In this document: one piece after another, positions 1-7,336 of the stretch
How the letters are laid out: each line of letters begins with the position of its first letter
Numbering within the stretch: position 1 is the first letter of the stretch
From: Spirochaetales bacterium
GTDB taxonomy: Bacteria > Spirochaetota > Spirochaetia > Sphaerochaetales > Sphaerochaetaceae
Direction of reading: 5' to 3'
Length of the DNA stretch: 39,807 nt
Assembly: GCA_022788185.1 (NCBI GenBank)
Contig: JALEVV010000086.1
Span: forward strand, 1-39,807
Program-made: the position numbers and the translations under genes
Notes under the pieces: generated by a model
Database searches by the model: none
What the model saw: only the letters and a program-made list of their open reading frames with translations
Told to the model about the DNA's origin: nothing

Positions 1-1390
1 GGTCACCGAACACGGCGCCACCGAGAACCGCGCTGACGCAGATAAGGGTTGCATTGAGACTTGCGGCATCACCGAGTCCCTTGCTGGCAGCAAGACCGAC
101 AGCGATCGGCATCACGATGGGGATCATGATGGCGAAGGTTCCCCAGGAAGTACCTGTAGCGAAAGCGATGAGTGCCGAGAGAATGAATACGATTGCAGGC
201 ACGAGGGCAAGCGGGAATCCACCACCGACGACCACCTCGGAAAGGAAGGCTGCGAGACCGAGTCCTCCATCCTCCGGAGATGACTTGATGATTGTTCCGA
301 TGGACCAGGCCATTACCAGGATTACAAGGGCCGGAACCATTGACTTGATACCGTTGATGAGTGCCTCAGATGCTTCCTTGATCTTAAAAAGACCGCGGCA
401 GAGGTAGTAAACATAGGTGAATGCAACAGTAATGATTACGGCATACCAGAGGGCCATTGATGCATCAGTGTTGTTGAATGCATCACCAAGGGTCATGCTT
501 GCTGCAGCCTGTCCCAGGGTTGTGATCGACTCACCGTCGATTGAGGCAAGGTATGTTGTTACAGGGAACATGATCAGGGCGGAAGCGATGAGGATGATGA
601 TGGGAAGGAGCATGTCGATGACCTTTGCCTTTCCTGCCCTGCCGCTTGTCACGATTTCGACTTCACCCGGAGCATCACCGAAGGCCGGATTGAAGAGCTT
701 ACCTTCTTCCGCCAGGCGCTGGCTTCTCTTCATGGGTCCGAAGTCCCTGTTCGTAAGGATGATCATGACGACCATGATGAGTGTCAGTATTGCATAAATG
801 TTGTAAGGAACTGCCTTGATGAAGAAGGAGAACTCAGTGATGCCGAAGGTATCGAAGCCTTCACTGCCCTTTACGATGGACATTACCGTGATGACCCATG
901 AGGAAATGGGAACCAGGATACATACGGGAGCCGCAGTGGAGTCGAGTACCCATGCAAGCTTTGCACGGGAAACCCTGTTCTTGTCCGCGATGGGTCTCAT
1001 GACGGTACCGACCGCCAGTGAGTTGAAGTAGTCATCGATGAAGATGATGAGTCCGCAGAACCATGCCAGCAGCAGGCTCGTCTTGGGACTGTGCAGCTTC
1101 TTTCTTGCCCACAGTCCGAAGGCATGGGCGCTACCGGTGCGGCTGAGCATTCCCACAAGCCCTCCCAGCAGTGCGCAGAAGAGGAAGATCCTGATGTTCC
1201 AGCCGTCCGAGAGGACGTCTGCCATGAGGTCGGTGAGATTCAGGATGGCAACGAATGGGTTACCTCCCGCAACGATGAGTGCACCGACGATTATTCCTAA
1301 AAACAGTGATACGACGACGTCCTTGGTAATGAACGCCAGTGTAATGGTCAAGATTGGGGGAATGAGTCCCCAGATTCCAAAATGTGCCAT
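1..1390 (-). CDS. NhaC-family Na+/H+ antiporter, truncated by the window edge
   Basis: Reading the minus strand from an ATG at 1390 gives 463 codons open to the left edge, so the C-terminus is missing. The product is a polytopic inner-membrane protein with many hydrophobic segments. Residues 116-135 carry FIDDYFNSLAVGTVMRP, the Asp-Asp-Tyr/Asn-Ser/Met-Arg-Pro signature of the NhaC superfamily, followed by DSTAAPVCILVPISSW (150-165), also typical of the family. By family knowledge it exchanges Na+ for H+ or an organic acid across the cytoplasmic membrane; the exact substrate cannot be read. An AAAGGA ribosome site lies 6 nt before the start. Upstream is a -10-like TATAAT and a perfect palindrome, listed separately. 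Confidence 0.88.
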   Translation of the reverse strand, partial: MAHFGIWGLIPPILTITLAFITKDVVVSLFLGIIVGALIVAGGNPFVAILNLTDLMADVLSDGWNIRIFLFCALLGGLVGMLSRTGSAHAFGLWARKKLHSPKTSLLLAWFCGLIIFIDDYFNSLAVGTVMRPIADKNRVSRAKLAWVLDSTAAPVCILVPISSWVITVMSIVKGSEGFDTFGITEFSFFIKAVPYNIYAILTLIMVVMIILTNRDFGPMKRSQRLAEEGKLFNPAFGDAPGEVEIVTSGRAGKAKVIDMLLPIIILIASALIMFPVTTYLASIDGESITTLGQAAASMTLGDAFNNTDASMALWYAVIITVAFTYVYYLCRGLFKIKEASEALINGIKSMVPALVILVMAWSIGTIIKSSPEDGGLGLAAFLSEVVVGGGFPLALVPAIVFILSALIAFATGTSWGTFAIMIPIVMPIAVGLAASKGLGDAASLNATLICVSAVLGGAVFGD

Positions 1391-1442
1391 ATTTGATCCT
1401 TTTTCAGGAACACTTTACACCATAACAACATGGATTACCAGT

Positions 1443-1495
1443 ACAAATTGAAACAATTTGTAAATATTATAAGGAAGAAGTTACTGTTATAACAG
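1443..1495 (-). promoter_or_regulatory. Putative promoter and operator of the NhaC-type gene
   Basis: A minus-strand TATAAT (1466-1471) lies upstream of the antiporter gene. Directly downstream of it is a perfect inverted repeat, ACAAATTG-AAA-CAATTTGT (1443-1461). A second 12-bp palindrome, CTGTTATAACAG (1484-1495), lies near where the -35 box would be. Repressor sites are often placed this way. No matching regulator gene is nearby and the -35 box is poor. Confidence 0.4.
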
Positions 1496-1850
1496 GACTT
1501 AAGCCAGTAAAAATCAATTTCCCGGGAGAATGACTTTTACCCCGCCGTTCTCCGGTCTGCCCCGGTCCGTTCAGCATGAGTTTATGATCCTGATTCAGAC
1601 TAATGAGTACCCGCCCCCCGGAATATGACTGATTCACCCAGGCCCCATGGCATAAAACAGCTGGCTTTTCATGTGGGGTATCGCAACACAGGAAACAGGG
1701 ATCAGTTCAAGGCACTGCCCCAAGGATTACCGTTGCATCCACCTTGCGGCCTCTTTCCGGAACAGCCATCTCATGCAGGATAATCAACATGTGGCCGTCA
1801 GCCACGATATGGATGGAACACATGATGTGATTGAGCCACAAGCACAATCC
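1496..1850. other. Intergenic stretch with no recognisable gene
   Basis: About 355 bp, more G+C-rich than the repeat region that follows. The longest open frame (plus strand from 1671, 71 codons) has no ribosome site or familiar motif. A minus-strand frame can be read for about 45 codons but ends at a stop and is not recognised. An imperfect inverted repeat (CCGGGAGAA at 1522-1530, TTCTCCGG at 1548-1555) is present. Because it adjoins insertion-sequence-like ends, it could be a fossil of a mobile element, but this cannot be shown from the sequence. Confidence 0.4.
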
Positions 1851-2094
1851 ATTTACGATATAAATGTAAATAGAAGGTACATTTGAATCTTTTCATTTAA
1901 GGTATAAATGTAAATAGACCACCTCTGTTTAAGGTATAAATGTAAATCAAACCCAGTATTTCTATTTTCAATTTAAGATATAAATGTAATCAAAGGCTTC
2001 ATTTAAGGTATAAATGTAAATTAGAACAGGGGAAAATGTTGAATTATAAACAGAAACAGCCCCGATTTGGGGCCATTTAAGGTATAAATGTAAA
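1851..2094 (-). repeat. Six-copy direct repeat, core TTTACATTTATACCTTAAATG on the minus strand
   Basis: Six units in the same orientation end near 1871, 1915, 1947, 1990, 2021 and 2094. On the plus strand each contains an ATTTAAGGTATAAATGTAAA-like sequence; units 1 and 4 have one or two changes (ACGATATAAATG, AAGATATAAATG). The TAAATGTAA cores start at 1861, 1905, 1937, 1981, 2011 and 2085, so spacing is 44, 32, 44, 30 and 74 bp. Spacers are AT-rich and differ. The last unit is preceded by a GCCCC-GATTT-GGGGC hairpin (2059-2073) and followed by CCAACA. Read from 2100 on the minus strand this starts TG..., as many IS21-family ends do. Multiple transposase-binding sites at an element end are one explanation; regulator sites are another. 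Confidence 0.75.
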
Positions 2095-2104
2095 CCAACA
2101 CATT

Positions 2105-2318
2105 TGTTGTATGACATTACAAACGCGAACGAAGACCCCATAAACAGATAGATAATCATAGCGATATTTACAATACATTCCCGAATAGATTTGAATTATT
2201 TACATTACATGACGAACAGAATTTCAGAAAAAGCTGGTTCCGAAGTAAAAAAATGCCCCAAAAACGGGGCTGTTCGCGATGTAATGTCACGTGTTCGCGA
2301 TTGTAATGTAAATCCACA
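2105..2318. mobile_element. Candidate 214-bp mini-element with inverted, doubled ends
   Basis: Four related units surround a hairpin: forward GACATTACAAACGCGAAC (from 2113), forward TTTACATTACATGACGAAC (from 2199), and two reverse copies (2270-2290 and 2291-2318) that read ACATTACATCGCGAAC and TTTACATTACAATCGCGAAC on the minus strand. The outer ends both begin TGT and reach ACATTAC after nine bases (from 2105 forward, from 2318 reverse). Doubled terminal sites starting with TG resemble IS21-family ends. There is no transposase, so this would be a non-autonomous derivative or a fused pair of relic ends. CACATT occurs at 2099-2104 and 2315-2320, but the second copy overlaps the terminal CA, so a target duplication is uncertain. 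Confidence 0.45.
2246..2270 (-). terminator. Rho-independent terminator downstream of tRNA-Gly
   Basis: On the minus strand GCCCC-GTTTTT-GGGGC is followed by a run of seven T. It lies about 50 nt past the tRNA 3' end, inside the candidate mini-element, so the tRNA may be using a hairpin supplied by the element. Confidence 0.6.
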
Positions 2319-2320
2319 TT

Positions 2321-2392
2321 AGCGGCAGGCGGGAATCGAACCCGTATTACCGGCTTGGGAAGCCGGAGTAATAACCACTATACGACTGCCGC
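2321..2392 (-). tRNA. tRNA-Gly (anticodon CCC)
   Basis: The 72-nt minus-strand sequence folds as a cloverleaf. The acceptor stem is GCGGCAG/CTGCCGC with discriminator U. The anticodon arm is CCGGC-TTCCCAA-GCCGG, giving anticodon CCC for GGG codons. The T arm is CGGG-TTCGATT-CCCG. CCA is not encoded. The 3' end touches the repeat-rich region; tRNA 3' ends are common integration sites, but no intact integrase is in the window. Confidence 0.95.
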
Positions 2393-2492
2393 AGTACAGA
2401 TTGATGATAGCAGACTTCATCAAAATATCAAAGATTTTTGATGAAAAAAGTATTTATACGGAATATTATCTTCATTAAGGAAGGATAAATCC

Positions 2493-3233
2493 ATGAACAG
2501 GAAAACAACCTACAAGCTCACCTATGGACTCTTTGTCCTCACTGCAGCAGCAGACGGACATGAGAGCGGATCCATCATCAATACCTGCGGTCAGGTAACA
2601 ACCGATCCCAACAGGATCACGATCGCAGTCAACAACGCCGGATACACCTGCTCGCTCGTTAAGAAAAGCGGCAGATTCAATGTATCCGTAATCAGCGAGA
2701 AGGCTCCCTTCTTCCTCTTTCAGCGCTTCGGCTTCCAGTCCGGACGCGACAATGACAAATTCGCCGGATATGATGCCCTGGCAAGGAGTGAAAACGGACT
2801 TTACTACGTCACTGAAGGTACTAACGGATATTTCAGTGCAACCGTCGAGAGCATGACCGATCTCGGAACACACACTCTTTTCATTGCAAGGGTAGATGAC
2901 ATGGAGGTCCTTTCAGAGGATGCATCGGCATCCTATGCTTACTATCAGAGCAATATCAAGCCGAAGCCTCAGAAGACCGAAGGCGTCAAGGGTAAGGTGG
3001 CATGGAAGTGCTCGATCTGCGGATATGTCTATGAGGGTGAGACCCTGCCTGAGGACTATACATGTCCGCTCTGCGGCCATCCGGCTTCCGATTTCGAGAA
3101 GATCATTATCCCTGAAGTACAGGAGAAGAAATACCGATGCAACGTCTGCGGTGAGGTATTCACGGTACAGGACGGCGAGGAAGCTGTTTGTCCTCTCTGC
3201 AAGGCAAAAGGTGATGCCCTGACCGTGCTCTAA
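2493..3233 (+). CDS. Flavin reductase domain fused to rubredoxin and a second CxxC/CxxC module
   Basis: A 246-residue soluble protein with an AAGGAAGG ribosome site. Residues 1-155 form a flavin reductase-like (FMN-binding split-barrel) domain. Around residues 170-200 is a rubredoxin of the rubrerythrin type: WKCSICGYVYEG followed by CPLCGHPASDF. A third module (about 213-240) has CNVCGE and CPLCKA, a rubredoxin-like or zinc-ribbon knuckle. The family (high-molecular-weight rubredoxin) passes electrons from NAD(P)H to diiron flavoproteins that reduce oxygen or nitric oxide in anaerobes. No flavodiiron partner is adjacent. The second metal site is unusual for this architecture. It ends 4 bp into the convergent hypothetical gene. 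An inverted repeat (CATCAAAA...TTTTGATG, 2418-2443) lies upstream. Confidence 0.85.
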   Translation: MNRKTTYKLTYGLFVLTAAADGHESGSIINTCGQVTTDPNRITIAVNNAGYTCSLVKKSGRFNVSVISEKAPFFLFQRFGFQSGRDNDKFAGYDALARSENGLYYVTEGTNGYFSATVESMTDLGTHTLFIARVDDMEVLSEDASASYAYYQSNIKPKPQKTEGVKGKVAWKCSICGYVYEGETLPEDYTCPLCGHPASDFEKIIIPEVQEKKYRCNVCGEVFTVQDGEEAVCPLCKAKGDALTVL

Positions 3234-4009
3234 AGCACGGGAGGGTACATCGACATAAGTCTGACCGCTTCTTTTATTATAAGACCAAGGGAGACGGCAT
3301 CGGTTTCCGGGTAACGGATATCGTAACGTCTCCAGGTCACACTGGACTGGCCGAAGGGATCAATGGTCCTGAGCAGGCCACCCAGGAAGAGGGGATTTTC
3401 CTCTGCCGAGAGCAGATCATCGAAGTAACAGCACCACTCGAACTCCCGGTTCTGTTCCTCACTCTCAATCGCTTCAGGATTTCCGAGGAGCGTGAAGCTG
3501 ATAAGCGCATCCCGCTTATCACCGCCATCACGGGAAACTTCCACGTAAAGCACTGCCTTCTCATCATCATATAAATAGCAGCCGTTCCTGTCCCTCTTAA
3601 CGGCACCGAACCTGAAATCATCAAAACCTTCACTGGTAAGCACCTCCCTTGAGAGATCCATCCAGTAATTTCTGTATGCCGAGGAGGAAGAATTCTCCTG
3701 CCTTATCAGTTCAGCCTGCTCTTCAGCACTCATGAGCCCCAGGGATGAGGCAACCAGCCCAAGCAGCTCCTCATCACCGGATTCAGCCAGATACTGAAAC
3801 AGCTCATGGGATGAAGCCATGAAGCAGAGTCCTTCAAAGGAAGGGGCATTCACATATCTGGAAAAAAGTTCATCCAGTTTTGCTGCTTCAGACGAAGAGA
3901 GGAGGAATCTTCCCCCTCTCTCGTCATCGCCCTTCCTCACTGCATCGAGGAGGGCTTCAGGCGGAAGGAGTCGGCCTTCCGCTTCATACAATCCGTCTAT
4001 CTTTCTCAT
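3230..4009 (-). CDS. Hypothetical protein downstream of pheT
   Basis: A 259-residue acidic protein without signal peptide or membrane segments. I do not recognise the family. The N-terminal half is helical and rich in Leu, Glu and Ser; the C-terminal half alternates as an alpha/beta domain with many aromatic and acidic residues. Its ATG lies 2 nt after the pheT stop and has no ribosome site of its own, so it is probably translated by coupling to pheT. The conserved position might suggest a tRNA-synthetase-linked or simply co-transcribed role, but nothing in the sequence proves a function. Its 3' end overlaps the convergent rubredoxin gene by 4 bp. Confidence 0.75.
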   Translation of the reverse strand: MRKIDGLYEAEGRLLPPEALLDAVRKGDDERGGRFLLSSSEAAKLDELFSRYVNAPSFEGLCFMASSHELFQYLAESGDEELLGLVASSLGLMSAEEQAELIRQENSSSSAYRNYWMDLSREVLTSEGFDDFRFGAVKRDRNGCYLYDDEKAVLYVEVSRDGGDKRDALISFTLLGNPEAIESEEQNREFEWCCYFDDLLSAEENPLFLGGLLRTIDPFGQSSVTWRRYDIRYPETDAVSLGLIIKEAVRLMSMYPPVL

Positions 4010-4011
4010 TA

Positions 4012-5703
4012 TCAGAGCAGATCGTCGATATCGAACTCAGCCATGATGGCAGGCATGCCGCAACCCCAGGACTCAAGGACCTGAGGATGGACTTCACCGA
4101 AGATTCCGATCTCCTTTCCGTCGGAAATTACCCTGGCGGCACGTCCGGGGATGAACCTTCCGTCGTTCTCGACGGCTGCAAGGTTGTACTCCTTCCTGAG
4201 GAAATACATGAGTGTGTTGACGTATGAGGATGCCTCATTGAAGCCGATCTGGTTGTCGGCTGAAAGGAAGCCGAGGTGGTTTCTCGTGACAGTGCCGCTG
4301 TTATCCCTTTCATCCTTGTAAACGACCTTTCCGATCTCAAAGATGTTGTGGGGATACTGGGCGTGGCCGGAAACACTCTCACTTTCAAGAAGTGAGGGCA
4401 GGACTGACGGGCGGACGACCTCATAGTTCTCACTCATCGGATTGGCGATGAAGACGACCTTCTCATCGCTGATGTGCATGTTATCCACATACTCGCGTCT
4501 TGAACCGAGGTAGTTGTACATCATCTCCTGGAAGCCGAGACCTACCATGAGGCGCTTTACCTTTCTTGAGTACTCCTCGGCAGGTGAAAGCGCACCCTTA
4601 GTGAACTCAGCGGAGAGCACGGGGGCAAAGTTCATGAGACCGTGTCCGATCATGATGTCCTCAACAACGTCAGCGGCATGGAGGAAGTCATTCCTGTACT
4701 CAGGAACGGTTACCGTGATGACTCCGTCACTTACGGTGGCGGGCACTCCCATCCTTGAAAGGGCTGCGATGCAATCCTCATCGGAGAGGTCCTCACCAAG
4801 GGTCTTTCTGGCAAATTCAACCTCACATGTCTGGGGCACCTGGAAGTAGTAAGGCACCGTGATCTCACTGCCGTATTTGGTTTCCTTTGCGAACTTAACC
4901 TTCACGGGAAGGATCTCGAAGCCCATGTCGGCCATGTCACAGGACAGGATGGATGCCGTCAGGAGAAGGTCGTCGAGAATCGGACCGGAAAGCTCGATGA
5001 AGAGATTCTCATTCCCCACCTCGACGGCACCGATTCTGGCACTGTTGATGACAGGCGGGAATGAAAGGGTCTCACCCTTATCATCATAGAGGTAAGGGAA
5101 GAGCGGCTTGTCACTTACGATGTATCCGTATTCCCTGCCCTTGGGGTGCTTTTCGCAGATTTCCCTCAGGGAGAGCTCCTCAGTCATGCCGAGGGGAACG
5201 AACCTGGTCTTATCGGGATCGGCACCGCAGTAGTGCACGGGGTATGTGATGAGATCGCTTCTGTAAATGCCCAAGGCAATAGTCTTTCTCTTTCTGCCGA
5301 AGTTGGAGCAGAGCTTTTCCTGGCTCTGGATGAGAGTAAGCAGCAGCTCCTCGGTGACCTTGCAGCCCTTTGCGGCAAAGGCGATGGAGTAGTCACGGAT
5401 TCCGAGGGCTGATGCATCGTCTATGATCATCCTGCCCTGGCTGTCCTTCTCATCATCCTTTGTGGAGAAGAAGTCATAGCTGTACTTCTTTCCCGTCTCA
5501 TAGGTTCTGAGGGCACGGGCGACACCCGCAGCGGACCAGAGGTCGGGGCGGTTCGTGTCATTGAGCTCGATCTTCAGCTTATTGCCCTCACGGCCGTCAA
5601 GTTCCGCCTTGGCGACGGGGAAGATGTCAATAAGCTCATCGTCGGTATATGTCTTTCCGCAGAGGGAATAGAAAAGGTTATCGTATGTTTCGATCTTAGG
5701 CAT
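4012..5703 (-). CDS. pheT: Phenylalanyl-tRNA synthetase beta subunit, archaeal/eukaryotic type
   Basis: 563 residues, much shorter than the roughly 790-800 residues of the usual bacterial beta subunit, because the N-terminal tRNA-binding EMAP-like and C-terminal anticodon-binding domains are absent. The N-terminal start, PKIETYDNLFYSLCGKTY, matches archaeal/eukaryotic beta subunits. A B3/B4 region lies in the first half, a B5 DNA-binding-like domain at about 295-365 (VTVPEYRNDFLHAADVVEDI), then the catalytic-like core with GLGFQEMMYNYL and RPSVLPSLLES. With PheS it forms the alpha2-beta2 enzyme charging tRNA-Phe; the beta subunit does editing and structural work. The start overlaps the pheS stop by one base (TGATG) with AGGAGAGGAAAC before it. 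Confidence 0.95.
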   Translation of the reverse strand: MPKIETYDNLFYSLCGKTYTDDELIDIFPVAKAELDGREGNKLKIELNDTNRPDLWSAAGVARALRTYETGKKYSYDFFSTKDDEKDSQGRMIIDDASALGIRDYSIAFAAKGCKVTEELLLTLIQSQEKLCSNFGRKRKTIALGIYRSDLITYPVHYCGADPDKTRFVPLGMTEELSLREICEKHPKGREYGYIVSDKPLFPYLYDDKGETLSFPPVINSARIGAVEVGNENLFIELSGPILDDLLLTASILSCDMADMGFEILPVKVKFAKETKYGSEITVPYYFQVPQTCEVEFARKTLGEDLSDEDCIAALSRMGVPATVSDGVITVTVPEYRNDFLHAADVVEDIMIGHGLMNFAPVLSAEFTKGALSPAEEYSRKVKRLMVGLGFQEMMYNYLGSRREYVDNMHISDEKVVFIANPMSENYEVVRPSVLPSLLESESVSGHAQYPHNIFEIGKVVYKDERDNSGTVTRNHLGFLSADNQIGFNEASSYVNTLMYFLRKEYNLAAVENDGRFIPGRAARVISDGKEIGIFGEVHPQVLESWGCGMPAIMAEFDIDDLL

Positions 5704-7241
5704 CAGTTTCCTCTCCTCATTCTGACACTCTCGATATCGGGAGTGAAGAGTTCTCTCAGGTCATTGAGACCGAGATGCATCAGCGCCATTCTGTCGATGC
5801 CGAGGCCCCATGCGAGCACGGGCACGTCAAGGCCCATTGCCCTTGTGACCTCAGGACGGAAGATACCGCTTCCTCCCAGCTCGAACCAGCCGAGCTTCGG
5901 GTGCTTGATGTGAACTTCGATACTGGGCTCGGTGAACGGGAAGTAACCGGGTACGTACTTGACTTCCTCGGCACCTGCAACCTCTTCCGCGAACATCTTG
6001 AGAAGTCCGAGCAGGTTCCTGAGATTAACATCCTTGCCGACTACGATACCCTCTGTCTGATAGAAGTCGGCACCGTGGGTGGCATCAACCTGGTCATAGC
6101 GGAAGCAGCGGGCAATTCCGAAGTACTTTCCGGGAACCTTTGCCTTCGCCAGCTGGTGGGCGGAAAGAACGGTACCCTGGCTTCTCATTACCTGGCGGCG
6201 GGTGAATTCATGGTCAAAGGTATATCCCCAGCCGCGGGAACCGGTGTCGCCGCCGTCCTCATGGGTCTTCGCAACCCTGCTGAGCCAGGGCTCTTCGATC
6301 TCTCTGCAGTGCACCGGATCCTTGATGTAGTAGACATCATGGATGTCACGGGCTGAATGGAACTGGGGCATGAAGAGGGCATCGCCATTCCAGAACTCGT
6401 TTTCCACGAGCGGTCCGTCAAACTCCTCGAAGCCGAGGGAGACAAGCTTGTCCTTTACCCACATGAGATAGTCGCCGTATGCATTGGTGCGGCCCGGGAT
6501 GATCCTGCTGACGGGAGCGTTGAGGCCATAGGGACGGAACGTTCCGTTCTTCCATGATCCTGTCTGGAGCATCTGGGGAGTGAGAAGTCCGAACTCCTCA
6601 CCGGTGATGTTTGCCCTGAGAAGTGCTTCCTTAACCTCTGCACCCTTATCGGTGAGTGTATAGGTGACGTCTTCCTTTTCCACATACCTGAAAGTGGACT
6701 GGGCGGCACCTCTTTTCTTGGCAAGCTTTGAGATGGCACTCTTTTCAGAAGCTGAGAGATCAGCTTCCATGAGGGGAGTCGTCAGTGCCCTGTTGATGAG
6801 GGCCCTTGCAGTCTGAACATCGGCAGGAAGGGAATCTGAGATGAGTCCTGCCTTCTTGCCTTCGCCGAGGGCGGCGCACTTTGCTCCGGAGAGCTGTCCG
6901 AAGGAAGAACCTACATCACTCTGCTCAAGGGAGAGGGCTGAAGCGATCTCGGGGAGCGTATGGGGACCATTCTCCTTCAGGAAGGTGAAGATCCTTTCAA
7001 CGGGCAGGCCCGTCTCAGCCTGTACCTTACCGTTGTCGGTAAGTTCATAAAGGGCATATTTTGATCTGCTCTTCTCCGCGAGCAGTTCCTTGGCGGTCAG
7101 CCAGCTAAAGGCCTGATTGCACTGTCCGACTTTGTAATCAAGCTCCCGGATAATGCGATCAGAAGTGATGTCCTCACCCTGACTGACAGCTCTTAAAAGC
7201 TTAACTTCAAGCGGATGTAAGTTCTTTACATCGATATCCAT
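5703..7241 (-). CDS. pheS: Phenylalanyl-tRNA synthetase alpha subunit, archaeal/eukaryotic type
   Basis: 512 residues from the ATG at 7241. I chose this over an in-frame ATG five codons upstream because GGAGA lies about 9 nt before it, while the upstream ATG has no ribosome site. Residues 1-220 hold winged-helix repeats that bind tRNA in archaeal/eukaryotic enzymes, in place of the bacterial coiled coil. The class II catalytic core follows: motif 1 region GFEEFDGPLVENEFWNGDA (about 270-288), motif 2 region FRYDQVDATHGADFYQTEG (380-398), and motif 3 GLGIDRMAL (479-487). It activates phenylalanine with ATP. First gene of the pheS-pheT-hypothetical operon. Spirochaetes are known to carry this horizontally acquired form. 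Confidence 0.95.
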   Translation of the reverse strand: MDIDVKNLHPLEVKLLRAVSQGEDITSDRIIRELDYKVGQCNQAFSWLTAKELLAEKSRSKYALYELTDNGKVQAETGLPVERIFTFLKENGPHTLPEIASALSLEQSDVGSSFGQLSGAKCAALGEGKKAGLISDSLPADVQTARALINRALTTPLMEADLSASEKSAISKLAKKRGAAQSTFRYVEKEDVTYTLTDKGAEVKEALLRANITGEEFGLLTPQMLQTGSWKNGTFRPYGLNAPVSRIIPGRTNAYGDYLMWVKDKLVSLGFEEFDGPLVENEFWNGDALFMPQFHSARDIHDVYYIKDPVHCREIEEPWLSRVAKTHEDGGDTGSRGWGYTFDHEFTRRQVMRSQGTVLSAHQLAKAKVPGKYFGIARCFRYDQVDATHGADFYQTEGIVVGKDVNLRNLLGLLKMFAEEVAGAEEVKYVPGYFPFTEPSIEVHIKHPKLGWFELGGSGIFRPEVTRAMGLDVPVLAWGLGIDRMALMHLGLNDLRELFTPDIESVRMRRGN

Positions 7242-7336
7242 GAAAATGTTCTCCATTAAATATGAAACAAGTACGTCCTATATTAATGAAGTTCCTTAAA
7301 AATTAAAAGTATTACGGTAAGGGAAATATAAGGGCC

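Noticed and set aside
1671-1886. 71-codon plus-strand frame in the left intergenic region
   Set aside because: No ribosome site or motif, and it runs into the repeat array.
1851-2094. CRISPR array
   Set aside because: Units are about 20 bp and degenerate, spacers range from about 10 to 54 bp, and no cas gene is present.
5775-6356. 193-codon plus-strand frame opposite pheS
   Set aside because: Shadow of the pheS catalytic core.
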